Assembly (NCBI GenBank): GCA_963575745.1
Contig: CAUYUJ010014349.1
Span: 422,881-486,880, forward strand
Source of the DNA: Prorocentrum cordatum
Taxonomy: Eukaryota; Sar; Dinophyceae; Prorocentrales; Prorocentraceae
Length of the DNA: 64,000 nt
Direction of reading: 5' to 3'
The notes beneath the pieces were generated by a model. That model searched no databases. It was not told where the DNA came from and saw nothing but the letters and a program-made list of their open reading frames with translations. Position 1 is the stretch's first letter; every line of letters begins with the position of its first letter. Shown piece by piece: positions 21,004 to 32,523 of this stretch. The translations under genes and the position numbers were made by a program.

Positions 21004-21875
21004 CCTCCCGCCTACGCGCCGCCGCCCCGACAAGAGCATGAAGTACTTGGCCCGACCCGAGCTCCCCAGCCCTTCACCTTCATCCACCTGCTTCCGATCA
21101 CGTGCAGAATGGAGTGGCGTGGTGAAATACCAACAACAATGCCAGACCCACCGCGACGCCAAGGTGAAGGAGTAGGCATTGAAGTGCGCCAGTCGAGTTC
21201 TTCCCACGCCAGCCAGCATTGAGTTGATTGTCCTTCCCAGGCGCACGGGTCTCGGCAAGGGGTGCACGCTTCGTCGGGCCTGCGGCCCTCTCCCTCTCAC
21301 TTGCATGTGGCATGATCCTACAAGCCTTGGAGTGTCCCTCCGCCGACGATTCGGCGGCGAGGCCAGGAAGGCCCTACCGCTCCAGGCAGGTAGGCCCTCG
21401 CAGTCAAGCGGAGGGTATGTGCGGAGCTCCTTGTTTCCCAGTCGTGCATGAAACGGTGGGGTCGTATGGAGAGTTCCAGGTCCGCTATGACACGCGCCCA
21501 CGGATAGAGAACACATCCGAGCAATGAAGGGGTAGCAGGTAGGAGGTCGGGTATGGCGTGAGCGCGCGTGGCTTGCCCGATCCCGTCTCCCTCCTGCCAG
21601 CCACACGTCGTAGTGTTGTTCAGTTTGGGACCCCTCGGAAGTATCGAGCTCGTCCTTGAGACAGGTCGTTCGTCACGGTTTGTTGTTTGATGGTATTGGG
21701 GCTTGGCCGACAATTGTGAGGACATGATTGGTCTTTTGGACCTCCTCAGGCACTTCTGGAGATTCAGAAAGTGTCACAATGCCAAAACCGCTCAGATGTC
21801 ACCCAGCTTGGGCCCCGACCAGTGATTTCTCGCAAACTACGTAGCGCCATCCAGGTGGCCAATCAACGTGGCGCA
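21004..21875. other. Unassigned non-repetitive stretch
   Basis: Overlapping open frames on both strands (for example - strand 20851-21606) with no domain and no consistent codon signal. Confidence 0.4.
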
Positions 21876-21879
21876 GCCT

Positions 21880-22215
21880 GAGTTGTGCCATCCATATGGC
21901 GCGAGGCGCGTGGTGCAACATACGGCAAAGCAAAGCAATGCGCAGCGCGGTTCGATGCAACACAAAGCAATGCAAAGCAACGGCACGCAAACCAATGCAA
22001 TAGAACGCAAGCAAGACAACGCGACGCAACGCAGCGACAATGTACATCAACGGACGTAACGCGATGCACAGCAGTGCAACGCAGTGCAACGCAGCACAAC
22101 ACAACGCTAATACATGCAACACGAAACAATGCAACACGTTGCAGCGCACTGCTGCGCAAAGCAACGCCAAATGACTCAGACCAGCGCAAAGGCATGCAAC
22201 GCATAGCAACGCGGC
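21880..22215 (+). repeat. GCAAC/GCAATGC degenerate pentamer repeat
   Basis: AAAGCAATGCAAAGCAACG, CAACGCAGTGCAACGCAG and similar words dominate. The - strand translation is artificially Cys/Leu-rich. Confidence 0.9.
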
Positions 22216-22329
22216 CACGGGCGGCGACGAGCTGGGCGGATCGACACCTGGGCCCAACGGCGACGGCGGCGACGGGCGGCGATGAGCCGGCCGGACAGAC
22301 ACCGGTGCCAAGTTACCTTGCAAGATAAG

Positions 22330-22845
22330 TAAGACACTCATTAGTGCAAAAGTCGTTTTGGGAAGCACATCGAATTTCGATCCTCGACAACAAAGTCGAC
22401 GACAGCTGCCTCCCTTCCTTTCCTTCCCTTTCATCCCCTTCATCCTGTACTCCCTCGCCCCGCCTACTCCTTTGTTCCTCCCCTCATCCTCCTTTCGTGT
22501 CCTTCTTCCGACATCATCATGCTCCTGTGTTTCATCGTCTCCCCCCTTCCTGCTCTACCCATGGTGCTCAATCATCGACCATCGATTCTTGATCTTCGGA
22601 CGCGCATAGCATCGAATCAAAATCCCCGACGATCGACGAGGACTCCTCGGGCCCGAATTATTAACGCTTTCGACGATGAGTGCTGCATTATCCCTCGACA
22701 TCTCGAAACACATGGGTGTGGACATGATGCAGAATCCGCATTCCTGTATTGATCTCAGAATCGATACGAGATATGGGGGTCGATTCCCGATTGATTCCTT
22801 GACCGATTCCTCAGCCGATCCCCCCGCAGGAGAAGCTCACATTCT
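22330..22845. other. Unassigned stretch
   Basis: CCTT/CTCC-rich to 22560, then lower-complexity GATTC/CGATTC words to 22830. No gene supported. Confidence 0.4.
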
Positions 22846-22859
22846 CCACGTTGCCGGAG

Positions 22860-23230
22860 CCGGCCGCGCAGGGCAGGAGCGCGCAGGGGTTGGTCGTCGT
22901 CGTGTGGTCGTCGTCGTTGTGGAAGCCAGCGCCGCCGCTGGCTTCGTCGTCGCCGCCGCATCTCGCGCCAGTCTTGTCGTCGTCGGCTTATGTGCGCGGG
23001 GGGGAGGGGAGACTGGGGGAGGAGGGGGAGCAGGAAGAGGCGGAGGAGGAAGACGAGGACTGCGGGTGGGCGTCGTGGTGACCTCGAAGGCCGCCAAACC
23101 TCGTTTAGAGTGCCCTCCTGCTCGATTCCTCTTCCTCCGGGGTCAACTTCGCGGTAGGAGGGGGAGGAGGAGGAGGAGGAGGAGGAGGAGGAGGAGGTGG
23201 TTGGAGGAGGACGGCGAGGTGGGGCAATGA
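22860..23230 (+). repeat. GTCGTCG and GGA-rich low-complexity region
   Basis: GTCGTCGTCG words at 22885-22985, GGGGGAGG at 23000-23050 and (GGA)n at 23155-23200. Confidence 0.8.
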
Positions 23231-23285
23231 ATGAAATTTTGCGATCGGGCATCTGCCTGGCGAAAAAAACAACAGCGTGACAGTA

Positions 23286-23315
23286 TACGGTCAGGTATCT
23301 ATGTATAGCGTGTAT
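23286..23315 (+). repeat. 30-bp inverted repeat, left copy
   Basis: TACGGTCAGGTATCTATGTA plus TAGCGTGTAT is the exact reverse complement of 41702-41731. The match ends sharply on both sides. It bounds the 18.4-kb segment with the higher-order repeat array. Confidence 0.95.
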
Positions 23316-23332
23316 TGGGAAAAATGTCTATA

Positions 23333-23359
23333 CACGCTAAGTGTCTTACACTTAGCGTG
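23333..23359. repeat. 12-bp-arm perfect hairpin with CACGCTAAG motif
   Basis: CACGCTAAGTGT, a 3-nt loop (CTT), then ACACTTAGCGTG. The word TACACGCTAAG recurs in most units of the array downstream, up to twice per unit. CACTTAGCGTGGAACCTAG (from 23350) also recurs in the same orientation near the right boundary at 41660-41677. Confidence 0.93.
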
Positions 23360-23475
23360 GAACCTAGTTCGCCTCACTTAGCGTGTTTTGGGAAGGCTGT
23401 GGACGTCCTTGGGAAGGAAGGCTGTGGTGAGGAAGAGGTGGAATTGAAATTTGGCACATTCCTCATCGACCACTC

Positions 23476-23509
23476 CGTCCGAAGGCCACTATCTAGTGGC
23501 CTTCGGACG
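23476..23509. repeat. 16-bp-arm perfect hairpin
   Basis: CGTCCGAAGGCCACTA, 2-nt loop TC, then TAGTGGCCTTCGGACG. It sits 11 bp before the first array unit. Confidence 0.95.
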
Positions 23510-24105
23510 CCGCAGAATTATTGAGCTGCTTCCCCTGCAGCATGGTTTTCGTCGATGATCAATGTTGGTTTGTGTGAGGGTGCGCGCGGTCGCACTGCTC
23601 GCTCGTCTGCGATTTTGATAATTTCCAAGCGTGGCGCAATTAGGTGCGAGTTCCGCCGCCCCCCGGCGAATTTCGCGTTGGACGATGCTGCAATTGGGCA
23701 CGTGCTTCCTGCGCCCGCGGTGTGCGCGCGCGCGTTCCAACGCGCTCAATCGCGCCCGCCATGAACGCGACGCCAACAAACGAAACAAACAAGCGGCGCA
23801 GTTTTTTCTTGAATGGGCCAGGCGCGTAGCAGTTCACAGTTCGCGGTCATCGAACGATGGTCCTCAAATTGAGTCCCTAGTGGAGCTCCGCTAGTGGAGT
23901 CCCATGAGCAGCCGCCCAGGCGCCATCCCTGTACACGCTAAGCGCGGTGGAAGTGGCGTTCGTTGTTCCGTGGAATAGGATAGGGAACTGGGTCAGTGAG
24001 TTGCACCCCCTGCAGCACGGCGCTCGTCGACGACCAAGTTGGGCTTGCACGCGAGGGAGAGAAAATGAGAGAGTGAGAGAGAGAGAGAGAGAGAGAGAAA
24101 GAGAC

Positions 24106-24138
<33 letters not shown>

Positions 24139-24197
24139 CACAGACACACAGACACACAGACACACAGACACACAGACAGACAGACAGACAGACAGAC

Positions 24198-24928
24198 TCT
24201 GCGCACCAAGTCTGTTCGGGGAGGAGCATTAGCAAGGGCGCAGGCAAACCCGCGCCAGCACACAGGCGCAGCCTGCTGCTGGCGCCCCACCCCGGGAGAA
24301 ATCCCAGCAGGACTTCTCCCAGGGGGCGGGAATTGCCCGCACCCAAGCCGACGCCCCGGCGGCACCCGCCCTGCGCAGCCCTCCAGCCGCCGGCCAGCAC
24401 AGCAGGTGGCCGCCCGCCAAGCAGTGCGCCGCCGCCGCCGCCGGGGCGCCAGGCGCCCGAGGCGCTGCCGCCGCCGCCAAGTCGCCAGGTCGTCAGCCGC
24501 CCGAGGCGCCGGCCCGCCGCGCCTGTCTCCACGCCAGCTCGTGGCAGCGGCGCAGCGCCGGCTCGCGGTGGCGCCCGGCGCGGCAGGACTCCGGCGCAGC
24601 CAGCCGAGCAGCGCCGCCGCCGTCCGCGCCGCGCCGCGCCGCCGCCGCCCACGTCGCGCCGCGCCGCGCCGAACAGCGCGGCCGCAGCCGCCGTCGCCGC
24701 GGGAGCCTCAGGCGCCCCCGGCGCCGCAGTCGCCGCCAGCGCCCCGGCGCCGGCGCGCCGCCGCCGCCGCCGCCGCCGCAGCTGCCCCAGGTGGCCAGGC
24801 GCCAGCGCGCCGCCCGCGGTCGGCTCAGCGCAAGCCAGCGGCCGCGCGCAGCTGCCGCGCCAGCTCGCCCTGCAGGCCGCAGGAGAGCACGCGGTGCGCG
24901 CGGGCGAGCTCGCGGGCCTGCTCGGCGT
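24198..24928. other. Very GC-rich island inside unit 1, possible minus-strand exon
   Basis: Both edges are (GACA)n. The interior is GCC/GCG-rich with no tandem repeat, so it is unlike the rest of the array. Several frames are open on both strands for lack of AT. The most coding-like piece is on the - strand, about 24826-24930, reading DAEQARELARAHRVLSC with essentially all third positions G or C and ending in TGA. An Ala/Gly/Arg-rich frame crosses the whole island on that strand (23993-25027). It may be a captured gene fragment or simply GC-biased sequence; I recognise no domain. Confidence 0.35.
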
Positions 24929-24929
24929 C

Positions 24930-24977
<48 letters not shown>

Positions 24978-25833
24978 GGAGAGACGGAGAGACGGAAAAG
25001 CGGCGCAGCCGCCTCTCTTGTAGTCACCGCCGGGGCTCATGACAGTTCGGCGCGTCGCCGCCGCCATCGCGCGAGGACCCACCATTGGAGCCCCGCGCGG
25101 GGCTCCGCTAGTGGGGCCCTGGAGCCGCCACACAGGCGCCATCCCTGTACACGCTAAGCGCGGTGGAAGTGGCGTTTGTGGCGGATCTGTTTTTTGTGCG
25201 CGTGCGTGCGCGTGCGTGCGTGCGTGCGTGCGCGTGCGTGCGTGGCGTGGTGGGTGTTGGCGTCGGTGGCGGTGGTGGTGGTGGTGGTGGGAGGGTCGGT
25301 GGGTGGGTGGGTGGGCTGGGCGGGGTGGTGGTGGCGGGGCGGGGCGGTGGGGGGTGGCGGTGGTGGCGGTGTGGTGGCGCTAGTGGGGGGGTCCTGAAAT
25401 TTGGAGCTGCGCCCCCTGTAGCGTGGCGTTTGTCGCTGGTCAATTTGGGCTTGCGTGCGAGTGCACTTGGTCGCAGTGCTAGCGCGGCAGCGATTCTGAT
25501 CGTTTCCGATTGCGGCGCAATTCGTTTGAGCTCGGCCGTGCCAGGGCTCCAATTTGGCCACTGCTTCCTGCGCGCGCGCTGCATGCGCCCCAAAAGCGTT
25601 TTGATAGCAGGAATTTCGAGCTGAATCAAGGTCGGCATGATTTTTTTTTGGCTGCAGCGGTTTCCTGCCAAGTTCGTTTTTCGGAGCGCGGCCCCAGACC
25701 GCAACCATCATCAAAAACAGTGCCTCCCCCTTAACCCCCGCCATGAAAAAAACAAAAAAAGAAAAGCGGCGTGGCCGCCCCCCCCCCCCCCACCCCACCA
25801 CCACCACCATGAAGACCACGCCAAAAAAAAAGA

Positions 25834-25860
25834 GAAGCGGCGCAGCCGCTTCTTTTTTTT
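25834..25860 (+). repeat. Hairpin followed by T-run (unit 1 copy)
   Basis: GAAGCGGC, loop GCA, GCCGCTTC, then eight T. The same arrangement is at 27586-27608, 29281-29308, 32294-32322 and 37941-37966. It is imperfect at 34880-34908 and 39889-39914. The form resembles a stem plus T-run terminator, but in a eukaryote only the T-run (RNA polymerase III) would be relevant. Confidence 0.6.
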
Positions 25861-26032
25861 CTAGGCCCGGGCGCAGTTTGACGCCTCGCGGCCATCGCGC
25901 GAGAATCGACGATTCGAGCCCCCGTTGGATGCTCCGCTAGTGGACTCGCAGGAGCAGCCGCCCAGGCGCCAAGTTGTGCTTGCGATGGGCTGGGGGCTTG
26001 CTTGGGTGGTGTGTGTGTGCGTGGGGTGGGGT

Positions 26033-26093
<61 letters not shown>

Positions 26094-26145
26094 GTGTGAG
26101 TGTGTGTGTGTGTGTGGGGGGGGGGGAGAATTCGGTGTCGAATTG

Positions 26146-26673
26146 TTGAGCTGCTTCCCCTGCAGCATGGTATTTGTCGATGACCAATGTTGGTTTCCGT
26201 GGGGGCGCGCGCGGTCGCAGTGCTCGCGCGTCTGCGATTCTGATAATTTCCAAGCGCGGCGCAATTTGGTACGAGTTCGGCCGCTCCCGGGCGAATTTCG
26301 CGTTGGGCGATGTCGCAATTGGGCGCGTGCTTCCTGCGCCCGCGGTGTACGCGCGCGCATTCCAACGCGCTCAATCGCGCCCGCCATGAACGCGACGCCA
26401 ACCAACGAAACAAACAAGCGGCACAGTTTTTTCTTAAATGGGCCAGGCGCGTAGCAGTTCACAGTTCGCGGTCATCGAACGATGGTCGGCAAATTGAGTC
26501 CCTAGTGGGGCTCCGCTAGCGGGGTGCCATGAGCAGCCGCGCAGGCGCCATCCCTGTACACGCTAAGCGCGGTGGAAGTGGCGTTCGTTGTTTCGTGGAA
26601 TAGGATAGGGAACTGGGTCAGTGAGTTGCGCGCCCCCTGCAGCACGGCGCTCGTCGACGACCAAGTTGGGCAT

Positions 26674-26707
<34 letters not shown>

Positions 26708-26757
26708 CAGAGAGAGAGAGATAGAGACAGAGAGAGAGAGAGAGAGAGTGACAGAGT

Positions 26758-26799
<42 letters not shown>

Positions 26800-27809
26800 C
26801 AGACAGCGGGGCGCTAGTCTCTTCTTCTTCTTATTTTTCTTTGCTTCTGCCTCGTCTGCTCGCTAGTGGGGCTCTGGAGCCGCCGCCCAGGCGCCATCCC
26901 TGTACACGCTAAGCGCGGTGGAAGTGGCGTTCGTGGCGGTTCTGTTTTTGGTGCGCGTGCGTGCGCGTGCGTGCGGGCGTGCGGGCGTGCGCTCGCGTGC
27001 GTGCGTGGCGTGGTGGGTGTTGGCGTCGGTGGCGGTGGTGGTGGGTGGGTGGGCTGGGCGGGGTGGCGGTGGCGGGGCGGGGCGGGCGGGGGCGGTGGTG
27101 GTGGTGGTGGTGGTGGCGCTAGTGGGGGGTCCTGAAATTTGGAGCTGCGCCCCCTGTAGCGTGGCGTTTGTCGCTGATCAATCTGGGCCTTCGTGCGAGT
27201 GCACTTGGTCGCAGTGCTAGCGCGGCAGCGATTCTGATCTTCTCCGATTGCGGCGCAACTCGTTTGAGTTCGGCCGTGCCAAGGCCACAAGTTGGCCACT
27301 GCTTCCTGCGCATGCGCCCCAAAAGCGTTTGATAGCAGGAATTTCGAGCTGAATCAAGGTCGGCATGACTTTTTTGGGGCTGCAGTGGTTTCCTGCCAAG
27401 TTCGTTTTTCGGAGCGCGGCCCCAGACCGCAACCGTCATCAAAAACAGTGCCTCCCCCTTAACCCCCACCATGAAAAAGAGAGAGAGAGAGAGAGAGAGA
27501 GCGCTAGAGAGAGAGAAGCGGCGCAGCCGCCCCCCTCCTCCCCCCCCCCGCAACCACCACCATGAAGACCACACCAAAGAAAAAGAAGCGGCGCAGCCGC
27601 TTTTTTTTCCAGGCCCGGGCGCAGTTTGACGCCCCGCGGCCATCGCGCGAGAATCGACGATTCGAGCCCCCGTCGGATGCTCCGCTAGTGGAGTCGCAGG
27701 AACAGCAGCCCAGGCGCCAAGTTGTGCTTGCGATGGGCTGGGGGCTTGCTTGGGTGGTGCGTGTGTGCGTGGGGCGGGGGGGGGGGGGGGAGAATTCGGT
27801 GTCGAATTG
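26146..27809 (+). repeat. Array unit 2
   Basis: (GA)n at 26684-26750 and (GACA)n at 26758-26796. CTTCTTCTTCTTATTTTTCT at 26820-26840 replaces the usual GCCCCGTGCGGGG before the second CTCCGCTAGTGG, of which only CTAGTGG remains. Confidence 0.93.
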
Positions 27810-28355
27810 TTGAGCTGCTTCCCCTGCAGCATGGTATTTGTCGATGACCAATGTTGGTTTGCGTGAGGGCGCGCGCGGTCGCAGTGCTCGCGCGTATGCG
27901 ATTCTGATAATTTCCAAGCGCGGCGCAATTTGGTGCGAGTTCGGCCGCTCCCAGGCGAATTTCGCGTTGGACGATGCCGCAATTGGGCGCGTGCTTCCTG
28001 CGCCCGCGGTGCACGCGCGCGCATTCCAACGCGCTCAATTGCGCCCGCCATGAACGCGACGCCAACAAACGAAACAAACAAGCGGCGCAGCTTTTTCTTA
28101 AATGGGCCAGGCGCCCAGCAGTTCACAGTTCGCGGTCATCGAACGATGGTCCACAAATTGAGTCCCTAGTGGGGCTCCGCTAGTGGAGTCCCATGAGCAG
28201 CCGCGTAGGCGCCATCCCTGTACACGCTAAGCGCGGTGGAAGTGGCGTTCCTTGTTTCGTGGAATAGGATAGGGACCTGGGTGAATTGGGTCAGTGAGTT
28301 GCGCGCCCCCTGCAGCACGGCGTTCGTCGACGACCAAGTTGGGCATGCACGCGCG

Positions 28356-28390
<35 letters not shown>

Positions 28391-28422
28391 CAGAGATAGA
28401 GACAGACAGAGAGAGAGAGAGT

Positions 28423-28456
<34 letters not shown>

Positions 28457-29242
28457 CCCCGTGCGGCTCGCCTAGTGGGGCCCTGAGAGCCGCGCCCAGG
28501 CGCACATCCTTGTGATCTTGTTGTTTTTGTTGTTTTGTTTTTTTGCTTTTTTGTTTTTTATCTTGTTGTTTTTTGTTTTTTGTCCACGATGCGCGCGGTG
28601 TGTGGAAGTGGCGTTTGTGGCGGATCTTTTTGGTGCGTCGATGCGTGCGCGTGTGTGCGTGCGTGGACGTGCGTGCGCGCGCGTCATGTTGCGTGGCGCT
28701 GCGCGGGTGTGGACGCGTCATGCGGTGGCGGTGGTGGTGGGTGGGCGGGCTGGGCGGGGTGGCGGTGGCGGGGCGGGGCGGGCGGGGGTGGTGGTGGTGG
28801 TAGCGGTGGTGGTGGCGCTAGTGGGGGGTCCTGAAATTTGGAGCTGTGCCCCCTGTAGCGTGGCGTTCGTCGCTGATCAATCTGGACCTTCGTGCGAGTG
28901 CACTTGGTCGCAATGCTAGCGCGGCAGCGATTCTGATCGTTTCCGATTGCGGCGCAATTCGTTTGAGTTCGGCCGTGCCAAGGCCCCAACTTGGCCACTG
29001 CCTCCTGCGCGCGCGCTGCATGCGCCCCAAAAGCGCTTGATAGCAGGAATTTCGAGCTGCATCAAGGTCGGCATGACTTTTTTTGGGCGGCAGTGGTTTC
29101 CTGCCAAGTTCGTTTTTCGGAGCGCGGCACCAGACCGCAACCATCATCAAAAACAGTGCCTCCCCCTTAACCTCCACCATGAAAAAAAAAAGAAGCGGCG
29201 CAGCCCCCCCCCCCACCACCACCATAAACACCACACCACAAC

Positions 29243-29285
<43 letters not shown>

Positions 29286-29507
29286 CGGCGCAGCCGCTTC
29301 TCTTTTTTATGGCCGGGGCGCAGTTTGACGCCTCGCGGCCATCGCGCGAGAATCAACGATTCGAGCCCCCGTTGGATGCTCCGCTAGTGGAGTCGCAGGA
29401 GCAGCCGCCCAGGCGCCAAGTTGTGCTTGCGATGGGCTGGGGGCTTGCTTGGGTGGTGTGTGCGTGCGTGGGGCGGGGGGGGGGGGAGAGAATTCGGCGT
29501 CGAATTG
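27810..29507 (+). repeat. Array unit 3 (with T/G-rich insertion)
   Basis: A T/G-rich stretch at 28510-28588 (TTGTTGTTTTTGTTGTTTTG and similar) replaces the usual second CCTGTACACGCTAAGCGC. A 28-bp (GA)n run ends near 29283. Confidence 0.92.
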
Positions 29508-29935
29508 TTGAGCTGCTTCCCCTGCAGCATGGTATTTGTCGATGACCAATGTTGGTTTGCGTGAGGGCGCGCGCGGTCGCACTGCTCGCGCGTCTGCGAT
29601 TCTGATCATTTCCAAGCGCGGCGCAATTTGGTGCGAGTTCGGCCGCTCCCAGGCGAAATCCGCGTTGGACGATGCCGCAATTGGGCACGTGCTTCCTGCG
29701 CCCGCAAATTGAGTCCCTAGTGGGGCTCCGCTAGTGGAGTCCCATGAGCAGCCGCGCAGGCGCCATCCCTGTACACGCTAAGCGCGGTGGAAGTGGCGTT
29801 CCTTGTTTCGTGGAATAGGATAGGGAACTGGGTCAGTGAGTTGCGCGCCCCCTGCAGCACGGCGCTCGTCGACGACCAAGTTGGGCATGCACGCGCGCGA
29901 GAGAGAGAGAGAGAGAGAGAGACAGAGATAAAGAC

Positions 29936-29972
<37 letters not shown>

Positions 29973-30888
29973 CAGAGTGACAGACAGACAGACAAGCCCC
30001 GTGCGGGGCTCCGCTAGTGGGGCCCTGGAGCCACCGCCCAGGCGCCATCCCTGTACACGCTAAGCGCGGTGGAGGTGGCGTTTGTGGCGGATCTGTGTTT
30101 GGTGCGCGAGCGTGCGCGTGTGTGCGTGCGTGCGTGCGTGCGCTCGCGTGCGTGCGTGGCGTGGTAGGTGTTGGCGTCGGTGGCGGTGGTGGGGGGTGGG
30201 TGGGCTGGGCGGGGTGGCGGTGGCGGGGCGGGGCGGGCGGGGGTGGTGGTGGTGGTAGCGGTGGTGGTGGCGCTAGTGGGGGGTCCTGAAATTTGGAGCT
30301 GCGTCCCCTGTGGCGTGGCGTTTGTCGCTGATCAATCTGGGCCTTCGTGCGAGTGCACTTGGTCGCAGTGCTAGCGCGGCAGCGATTCTGATCTTCTCCG
30401 ATTGCGGCGCATTTCGTTTGAGTTCGGCCGTGCCAAGGCCACAATTTGGCCACTGCGTCCTGCGCGCGCGCTGAATGCGCCCAAAAGCGTTTTTAGCAGG
30501 AATTTCGAGCTGAACCAAGGTCGGCATGACTTTTTTTGGGCTGCGGCGGTTTCCTGCCAAGCTCGTTTTTCGGAGCGCGGCCCCAGACCGCAACCATCAT
30601 CAAAAACAGTGCCTCCCCTTTAACCACCACCACGAAAAAACAACTTATTTTTTATGGCCCGGGCGCAGACAGGCCTCGCGGCCATTCGCGCTCATCGCGC
30701 TAGAATCAACGATTCGAGCCCCCGTTGGATGGCTTTCCGCTAGTGGAGTTCGCAGAAGCAGCCTGCCCAGGCGCAAGAAGTGCTTTGCGAATGGGCTGGG
30801 GATTGCCTGGGTGGTTGCGCGTGTGTGTGGCGCCCGTGCGGGGGCGGGGGGGGGTGGGGGAGAATTCGGCGTCAACCCGCGAAAATGT
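29508..30888 (+). repeat. Array unit 4 (internal deletion)
   Basis: The sequence jumps at 29705 from CCTGCGCCCGC to AAATTGAGTCC. About 150 bp present in other units (GTGTACGCGCGCATTCC to GATGGTCC) are missing. Confidence 0.92.
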
Positions 30889-32138
30889 TTGAGCTGCAGC
30901 CAATCGTGCATGCGTATTTCTCGATGACCAGGCCTCAGATCGTCTCGAGGGCGCGCGCGCGGTCGCAGTGATCGCGCGTCTGCGATTCTGATAATTTCCA
31001 AGCGCGGCACAATTTGGTGCGAGTTCGGCCGCTCCCAGGCGAATTTCGCGTTGGACGATGCCGCAATTGGGCGCGTGCTTCCTGCGCCCGCGGTGTACGC
31101 GCGCGCATTCCAACGCGCTCAATTGCGCCCGCCATGAACGCGACGCCAACAAACGAAACAAACAAGCGGCACAGCTTTTTCTTGAATGGGCCAGGCGCGT
31201 AGCAGTTCACAGTTCGCGGTCATCGGACGATGGTCCACAAATTGAGTCCCTAGTGGGGCTCCGCTAGTGGAGTCCCATGAGCAGCCGCGCAGGCGCCATC
31301 CCTGTACGCGCTAAGCGCGGTGGAAGTGGCGTTCGTTGTTTCGTGGAATAGCATAGGGAACTGGGTCAGTGAGTTGCGCGCCCCCTGCAGCACGGCGCTC
31401 GTCGACGACCAAGTTGGGCATGCACGCGCGCGAGAGAGAGAGATAGAGACAGACAGAGAGAGAGAGAGAGAGAGAGAAAGAGAGGAGTGACAAAGTGGAC
31501 AGAACAGACAGCAGACAAGTCCCGCCGCGGGGCTCCGCTAGTGGGGCCCTGGAGCCGCCGCCCAGGCGCCATCCCTGTACACTCTAAGCGCGGTGGAAGT
31601 GGCGTTTGTGGCGGATCTGTTTTTGGTGCGCGTGCGTGCGCGTGTGTGCGTGCGTACGTGCGTGCGCTCGCGTGCGTGCGTGGCGTGGTGGGTGTTGGCG
31701 TCGGTGGCGGGTGGGCTGGGCGGGGTGGCGGTGGCGGGGCGGGGCGGGCGGGGGTGGTGGTGGTGGTAGCGGTGGTGGTGGCGCTAGTGGGGGGTCCTGA
31801 AATTTGGAGCTGCGCCCCTTGTAGCGTGGCGTTTGTCGCTGATCAATCTGGGCCTTCGTGCGAGTGCACTTGGTCGCAGTGCTAGCGCGGCAGCGATTCT
31901 GATCTTCTCCGATTGCGGCGCAATTCGTTTGAGTTCGGCCGTGCCAAGGCCCCAATTTGGCCATTGCTTCCTGCGCATGCACCCCAAAAGCGTATGATAG
32001 CAGGAATTTCGAGCTGAATCAAGGTCGGCATGACTTTTTGGGGGCTGCGGTGGTTTCCTGCCAAGTTCGTTTTTCGGAGCGCGGCCCCAGACCGCAACCA
32101 TCATCAAAAACAGTGCCTCCCCCTTAACCCCCACCATG

Positions 32139-32228
<90 letters not shown>

Positions 32229-32523
32229 GAGAGAAGCGGCGCAGCGGCCCCCCCACACCATGAAGACCACACCAAAAAAAAGAAAAGAAAAATAAGCGGC
32301 GCAGCCGCTTCTCTTTTTTTTTATGGCCCGGGCGCAGTTTGACTGCTCGCGGCCATCGCGCGAGAATCAACGATTCGAGCCCCCGTTGGATGCTCCGCTA
32401 GTGGAGTCGCAGGAGCAGCCGCCCAGGCGCCAAGTTGCGTTTGCGATGGGCTGGGGGCTTGCTTGGGTGGTGTGCGTGTGTGCGTGGGGCGGGGGGGGGC
32501 GGGAGAATTCGGTTGTCGAATTG
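30889..32523 (+). repeat. Array unit 5 (diverged start, poly-A)
   Basis: The anchor is followed by AGCCAATCGTGCATGCG instead of TTCCCCTGCAGCATGG, with several indels from 30660 to 30960. It contains an 89-base poly(A) at 32139-32227. Confidence 0.9.
32139..32227 (+). repeat. Poly(A), 89 bases
   Basis: An uninterrupted A run where sibling units have 5-20 A or (GA)n. Length may be inflated or deflated by sequencing. Confidence 0.95.

Larger units (their letters stand above)
23521..26145 (+). repeat. Array unit 1 (longest, with GC-rich insertion)
   Basis: Its (GACA)n tract is split by the GC island 24198-24928. It carries a 20-bp palindrome GGAGCCCCGCGCGGGGCTCC at 25087-25106 and a long (GT)n at 26034-26117. 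The stretch 24960-25110 is shared only with unit 10. Confidence 0.93.

Noticed and set aside
23993-25027. 344-codon minus-strand frame with a CxxGGHLLCWP-like stretch recalling a RING finger in another frame
   Set aside because: Only a few residues match, the paired Cys/His pattern is absent, and the GC island is open in several frames. Kept only as a weak exon candidate.
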